The notes beneath the pieces were generated by a model. It made no database searches and was not told where the DNA came from. It was given only the letters and a program-made list of their open reading frames with translations. A DNA stretch of 64,000 bases from Planctomycetaceae bacterium (GTDB lineage Bacteria; Planctomycetota; Planctomycetia; Planctomycetales; Planctomycetaceae). This document shows positions 60,279-64,000 of this stretch, piece by piece. Each line of letters starts with the position of its first letter. Positions within the stretch are counted from its first letter, which is position 1. The stretch spans positions 124,001-188,000 of the forward strand of contig JAWKTX010000006.1 in the NCBI GenBank assembly GCA_041398825.1, written 5' to 3'. A program made the position numbers and the translations under genes.

Positions 60279-62741
60279 TTATCGGTGCATTAACGGGAAT
60301 GGAACGTCGGGTTTCGAAAGAAGTTTCAGCAGTTCAGCGGTCGTGTGTCGGCGTTCGTGTATCTGAATCGAAATCCAGATATGTCGGGCGAGCGATATCA
60401 TCGTCCATGCAGCGACGGACTGGCTCGTGACCGAAGATGAAGCCTGAACGAACGCTTCTTCGAAGGCAAATACGGCGTCTCGGCAGTAGTCGCGGTCCCT
60501 CGGTGATCTGACCGAATATTCCAGCAAGTGGGCGAGGTAGTTGCCTGCATCCAGCTCCGGAGTCCCCATGGCTGCAAGGTCAAGGTCCAGCAGCGTGATC
60601 TGCGTACCGTCATAAAGCACCTGATCGAAGTAGAAATCTCGATGAATCAGGCAGTCCGGAGTTTTCGGAAGGCCTGCCGCAAGTTCAGAACATCGATTCA
60701 GAACCAGACCAATATCGCGGTTCCATTCTGTATGTCGCGTGCTGACTTCACCTAATCGACGTTCAAGGATTTGCATTTCATCGTGAATGGAATGATGACG
60801 ATCCACATTCACATCAATTGAATGTAGTTCCGCCAACGCTCGTCCAACGGCTGCATGAACTTCCAATGGTGTCCGGGCATCAGCCGTCACACTGTTAGCG
60901 CAGACTTTCTCCTGCAGCCACATATTCAGGGCGGGGACAGTCCCGAGGAACCGAGGCACGCGGGTCGCGGACCTTTCGTGCAACCCTGCCTGATACAATC
61001 TGCGATGCAGCTGAGGCGTCGCATGGTCGAGTCCTTTGAAGCGAATTTTTCCAATGACGCAAAGATCATCAACCGTGCCCTGATGATTCACACCGTGCGA
61101 GAGCGCTTCATCGCTGCTGAAATGGCATTCCACCAGACACCGCCGGTCCGGCTTCATTCGAACGACACTGGCGTCCCGGAACTGCAACTGCGCAATTGGA
61201 GATTCCAGGTGTGTTTGCGAATTGCCCATCGCACGACGCACAGAATCCGTGATAAGGTGCGGATTCTCTGACACACGACTGAGTCGAGCAGGTGAAATGT
61301 CTCGGTTTGGCAAGCTTTCCGTGGTATCGAATTCCGCACCACCAGCGTGAAATTGATGAACTTTGGTGTGTGCATCATGAGCGATGATCTTGTCGGCGGT
61401 TTTCAGCAGCTGTGACAAAAGTCCGGGCCAGTTCTCTGCGGCCTGCCGGAATGTATGCGGCATCGATTTCAGAAGTCCGACGGCCAGAAAGCATCGAAAC
61501 GCAGGTTCATTCCAGTCACCGCGTTCTCGATAGCCGTATCTAAAGTGATGAATGGCCCATTGCAGATGTTCGCTCGTCATCTGACCACGAACGTGACTCC
61601 AGTGCAGTTTTGCGACGAAGTTTCCTGCGTCAATCCAGGGACTGCCAATGCTGACGGCATCGAAATCGATAAAGCGAATGGACGGTTCATCCACAATCAC
61701 CTGCTTTGCATAGAAGTCGCCATGAATCAGTGTGTTCCGGTCGCCGTTCGGAATTGACCTGATCACCGAACGGATCACCCGTCGGACGTCTTCTGCCAGC
61801 GGGGGATAAAGAAAGGACAAGTCGTCCGCCAGACGCCGCAGTTCACCCACCTGATCCGCGGCATGGGCAATCGGAAGGTTGAGTCCGACGGGAAGGTGAC
61901 AGGCATGTAGTTCGGCCAGTTTTCGGCCGACATCCTGCAGCGTCGAGGATGGGATCGCCGATACGTCAGCGCTCAGCAGACTGGCCAGATTCTGTCCTGC
62001 AACCCATGGTGTTGCAATTGCCTGATACCTTTTGCAGCATTGAACCGTCATCGGATCCGACAGGTTCAGGCGTCCGATGGCTCGAACCCGGTCGGCTACC
62101 CGTTTGAACGTTGATTGCGAGTGAAACTTGACAACATACTTGCGGATCTCATTTCCCGGCAACGTTCCGTCGCAAGCCACACTCATAACTAAGCGTCGAG
62201 CAGGTTTGTAGGCCAGTCGCTCCAGCTTTATTTCAGTACTTTGGCGCCGAGAATCGTGGATATCCGGCAGAATGCGTCGAAGAAGCCTGTTACAGGATTC
62301 TTCCCTGGACAATTTGACGATGTGGCGAAGATGTCGGTCAAATGGAAAGAGTTCCAGCTTCAATCGGCAGTCATCGATATGTCGCACATGTCCTGCAGCC
62401 AAAGCAAGTTGTGCTTTCTGCTGCCATCTGTTCCAGCTGTCTGATGTCATGGCCGTGGCTGTGACCAGTGCGCTAACGCCGTCAGTCGTTACATCCAGCA
62501 ACGCAATGCAGCGGCGATGTGGTTTGTATCTCAGATAATGAAGCCGAACATCAATCGGAGCCCTCGCCCGCAAGAGACTGGCGATGGCAGCTTCCATAGA
62601 TTGCGGCTGCAGCAGATTCTGCAGGCCGGGCAGCGATGAATCCTGTCGCACGATGTTTGCGTTCGCTTCGGCCGCTACTGAATTCAGGTTGCGGACGTCT
62701 GGAGGTAATGATGTCAGCATGGTTTCGGTTGAATTCAGCAT
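60279..62741 (-). CDS. Tandem aminoglycoside-phosphotransferase-fold protein
   Basis: 820 residues, ATG 62741. Two APH/choline-kinase-type domains lie in tandem. The first has L-I-H-G-D-F-Y-A-K-Q and F-I-D-F-D-A near residues 345-370, the second L-I-H-R-D-F-Y-F-D-Q and L-L-D-L-D-L near 685-710, each followed by D-A-G-N-(F/Y). Both keep the catalytic Asp of H-x-D but have Gln where the metal-binding Asn of the Brenner motif H-x-D-x4-N is usual. Small-molecule phosphorylation is therefore likely but the substrate is unknown. It begins 7 nt after the stop of the ABC exporter gene, so the two form an operon; the link suggests a natural product, lipid or sugar export pathway rather than antibiotic resistance. 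Confidence 0.85.
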   Translation of the reverse strand: MLNSTETMLTSLPPDVRNLNSVAAEANANIVRQDSSLPGLQNLLQPQSMEAAIASLLRARAPIDVRLHYLRYKPHRRCIALLDVTTDGVSALVTATAMTSDSWNRWQQKAQLALAAGHVRHIDDCRLKLELFPFDRHLRHIVKLSREESCNRLLRRILPDIHDSRRQSTEIKLERLAYKPARRLVMSVACDGTLPGNEIRKYVVKFHSQSTFKRVADRVRAIGRLNLSDPMTVQCCKRYQAIATPWVAGQNLASLLSADVSAIPSSTLQDVGRKLAELHACHLPVGLNLPIAHAADQVGELRRLADDLSFLYPPLAEDVRRVIRSVIRSIPNGDRNTLIHGDFYAKQVIVDEPSIRFIDFDAVSIGSPWIDAGNFVAKLHWSHVRGQMTSEHLQWAIHHFRYGYRERGDWNEPAFRCFLAVGLLKSMPHTFRQAAENWPGLLSQLLKTADKIIAHDAHTKVHQFHAGGAEFDTTESLPNRDISPARLSRVSENPHLITDSVRRAMGNSQTHLESPIAQLQFRDASVVRMKPDRRCLVECHFSSDEALSHGVNHQGTVDDLCVIGKIRFKGLDHATPQLHRRLYQAGLHERSATRVPRFLGTVPALNMWLQEKVCANSVTADARTPLEVHAAVGRALAELHSIDVNVDRHHSIHDEMQILERRLGEVSTRHTEWNRDIGLVLNRCSELAAGLPKTPDCLIHRDFYFDQVLYDGTQITLLDLDLAAMGTPELDAGNYLAHLLEYSVRSPRDRDYCRDAVFAFEEAFVQASSSVTSQSVAAWTMISLARHIWISIQIHERRHTTAELLKLLSKPDVPFPLMHR

Positions 62742-62748
62742 TTAAAGG

Positions 62749-64000
62749 TCAGGCAATCAGCTCGGGCGTCTGGCAAAGGGAAGCGTAAGATTCACATCGT
62801 TGAAGGAGTTCTTCATGCGTTCCTATGTCGGCGGTGCCATCGGGGCACAGGCAAAGAATGACATCGCATTGGGCCGCGAGATCCATGTCGTGTGTGATCA
62901 GGAGTGTGGTTCTGTTGACAGACACTCTTCGCAGTGATGCGATTACTTTCGCGCGATTTTCCGGGTCAAGACTTGACGTTGGTTCATCCAGCAGCAGGAA
63001 TGGTGCTTTGCGTAGTGCCGCGCGAGCAATCGCCAGTCGTTGACGCTGCCCCTGCGACAGATTCACGCCTCGTTCTCCGAGGACCGTTTCGTAGCCGTCA
63101 GGAAGTTGCCGAATGAAATCTTCAGCCATCGCAATCTGCGCCGCTTCTTCCACCTGCTCCATGGCCGCGTCTTCCGTGGCCATTGCGATATTGTCCCGCA
63201 CACTGGAAGCAAATACCACGTTGTCCTGCAGCACAACGCTCATTCGTCGACGCAGCGAAGTGAGCGTCCAGTGACGGATGTCATGACCATCGAAGTAAAT
63301 GGTGCCCTGTTGAGGGTCAAACAAACGCAGCATCAGACTGAACAAGGTCGATTTGCCGATTCCGGATGGTCCCACCACCGCCAGGTGCTGCCCGGGTTGC
63401 ACGTCGAAATTCAGATTCCGAAAGACCATCTGATCAGGTCCGTAAGCAAATCGCACGTCAGCGAATCGTATTCTGCCCGTCAGTTCCGGTGCCGTGATGG
63501 CCTCCGGGCTCTCCGTGATTTCCGGCCTCTGTTGCAGAAGCTCGACAATCCTTTCACTCGCAGCGAGTGCTTTTGAGAGTCGCCCGGTGTACTTGGCAAA
63601 ATCCTGCAGCGGTTTAAAACCTCGCTTCAGATAGGCGAGATACACCACAAGCCCACCGGGTGTGAGAGTGCCGTCCAGGACGAATACCGCTCCTCTCCAA
63701 AGCACGACCGCAGATGTAACCGCGATTAGCACATCCACCGTACGCTCGAGGCCCGCCGTCAATCGGCTCGTTCTCACACCGTCTTTCAGACTCTTCGCAT
63801 TACTGGAAGTGAAAGCTTCAGAGAACGCGTTTCCCATGTCCATCGCCTGAACGGACTTCACAGCCGACAGAGCTTCTGCAGCCGTTGCGGCTAACGCTCC
63901 TTCTCGCTGTCGTTGTTTTTTTGCTGATCGATGGATCTTTCGACTGCCTCGAACAGTAACAAACCAAAACGCCGGAAAGATAAACAGCACAATCATACCC
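62749..64000 (-). CDS. ABC exporter, fused permease/ATPase (5' end off window)
   Basis: At least 417 residues are in the window and the frame runs off the right edge, so the N-terminus with the first TM helices is missing. Visible parts are the end of the exporter TM domain (residues about 1-165 of the part seen), then the ATPase: V-V-G-P-S-G-I-G-K-S-T-L (Walker A), L-S-Q-G-Q-R-Q-R-L-A-I-A-R (signature), L-L-L-D-E-P-T-S-S-L-D (Walker B, D-loop) and L-I-T-H-D-M (H-loop). It is a homodimeric type IV exporter of the MsbA/lipid-drug kind. It lies directly upstream of the tandem phosphotransferase gene. Confidence 0.93.
   Translation of the reverse strand, partial: GMIVLFIFPAFWFVTVRGSRKIHRSAKKQRQREGALAATAAEALSAVKSVQAMDMGNAFSEAFTSSNAKSLKDGVRTSRLTAGLERTVDVLIAVTSAVVLWRGAVFVLDGTLTPGGLVVYLAYLKRGFKPLQDFAKYTGRLSKALAASERIVELLQQRPEITESPEAITAPELTGRIRFADVRFAYGPDQMVFRNLNFDVQPGQHLAVVGPSGIGKSTLFSLMLRLFDPQQGTIYFDGHDIRHWTLTSLRRRMSVVLQDNVVFASSVRDNIAMATEDAAMEQVEEAAQIAMAEDFIRQLPDGYETVLGERGVNLSQGQRQRLAIARAALRKAPFLLLDEPTSSLDPENRAKVIASLRRVSVNRTTLLITHDMDLAAQCDVILCLCPDGTADIGTHEELLQRCESYASLCQTPELIA

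Overview
The window reads as a chromosome segment from a member of the Planctomycetota, probably Planctomycetaceae-like. The markers are a DUF1501 gene paired with a PSCyt/DUF1549/DUF1553 gene, a DUF1559 prepilin-like protein, two receptor-type Ser/Thr kinases (one with an N-terminal anti-sigma-type zinc finger), paired BatA/VWA membrane proteins, a secreted sulfatase, and a secreted peroxidase whose N-terminus carries the acidic-E-R-x-L-L-S-A element common in planctomycete exported proteins. No rRNA gene and no CRISPR array were found.

Layout. 1-5.1 kb: secreted lipase (runs off the left edge), zinc-finger/TPR kinase, secreted hypothetical protein. 5.3-13.5 kb: housekeeping genes (acpS, archaeal-type phosphoglycerate mutase, a four-ACT aspartokinase, an ABC-2-type permease, prmC overlapping murA). 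13.5-25.3 kb: TPR membrane protein, haem peroxidase with RTX repeats, coupled VWA membrane proteins, LysM protein. 25.9-30.8 kb: plsY-mqnB, typA, methyltransferase-like gene. 30.9-36.1 kb: a reverse-strand set of SGNH hydrolase, DUF1501 and PSCyt/PSD1 protein. 36.8-38.6 kb: second kinase, followed by a tRNA-Arg(UCG) gene.

The accessory part starts inside that tRNA gene. The last 47 bases of tRNA-Arg (38815-38861) recur with one mismatch at 51664-51710, bracketing about 12.85 kb. The terminator that probably once followed the tRNA now sits beyond the right repeat. Inside are a small XRE regulator, CsrA with a coupled 35-aa ORF, a membrane coiled-coil protein beside a PIN-like RNase, broken phage genes on the minus strand (terminase fragment and tail-like genes), a cytoplasmic lipase, and a plus-strand run of a frameshifted membrane protein, zinc-ribbon TM protein, HEPN/DUF4145 protein, C39-like cysteine peptidase and two-TM coiled-coil protein. 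No integrase is visible. This looks like a decayed prophage or satellite carrying probable defence cargo.

Just right of the island lies a hybrid ORF: an ISKra4-type transposase truncated and fused in frame to what looks like the HD nuclease domain of a type I-G (I-U) Cas3, a CRISPR-Cas relic. Next come a DUF1559 protein, a secreted protein cut short by a decayed REP-associated (Y1) transposase element, an RDD protein and a frameshifted UvrD-type helicase remnant. 57.7-64 kb returns to stable genes: sulfatase, UbiX-like flavin prenyltransferase (with MqnB this suggests futalosine-type menaquinone synthesis), a tandem aminoglycoside-phosphotransferase-fold protein and an ABC exporter running off the right edge.
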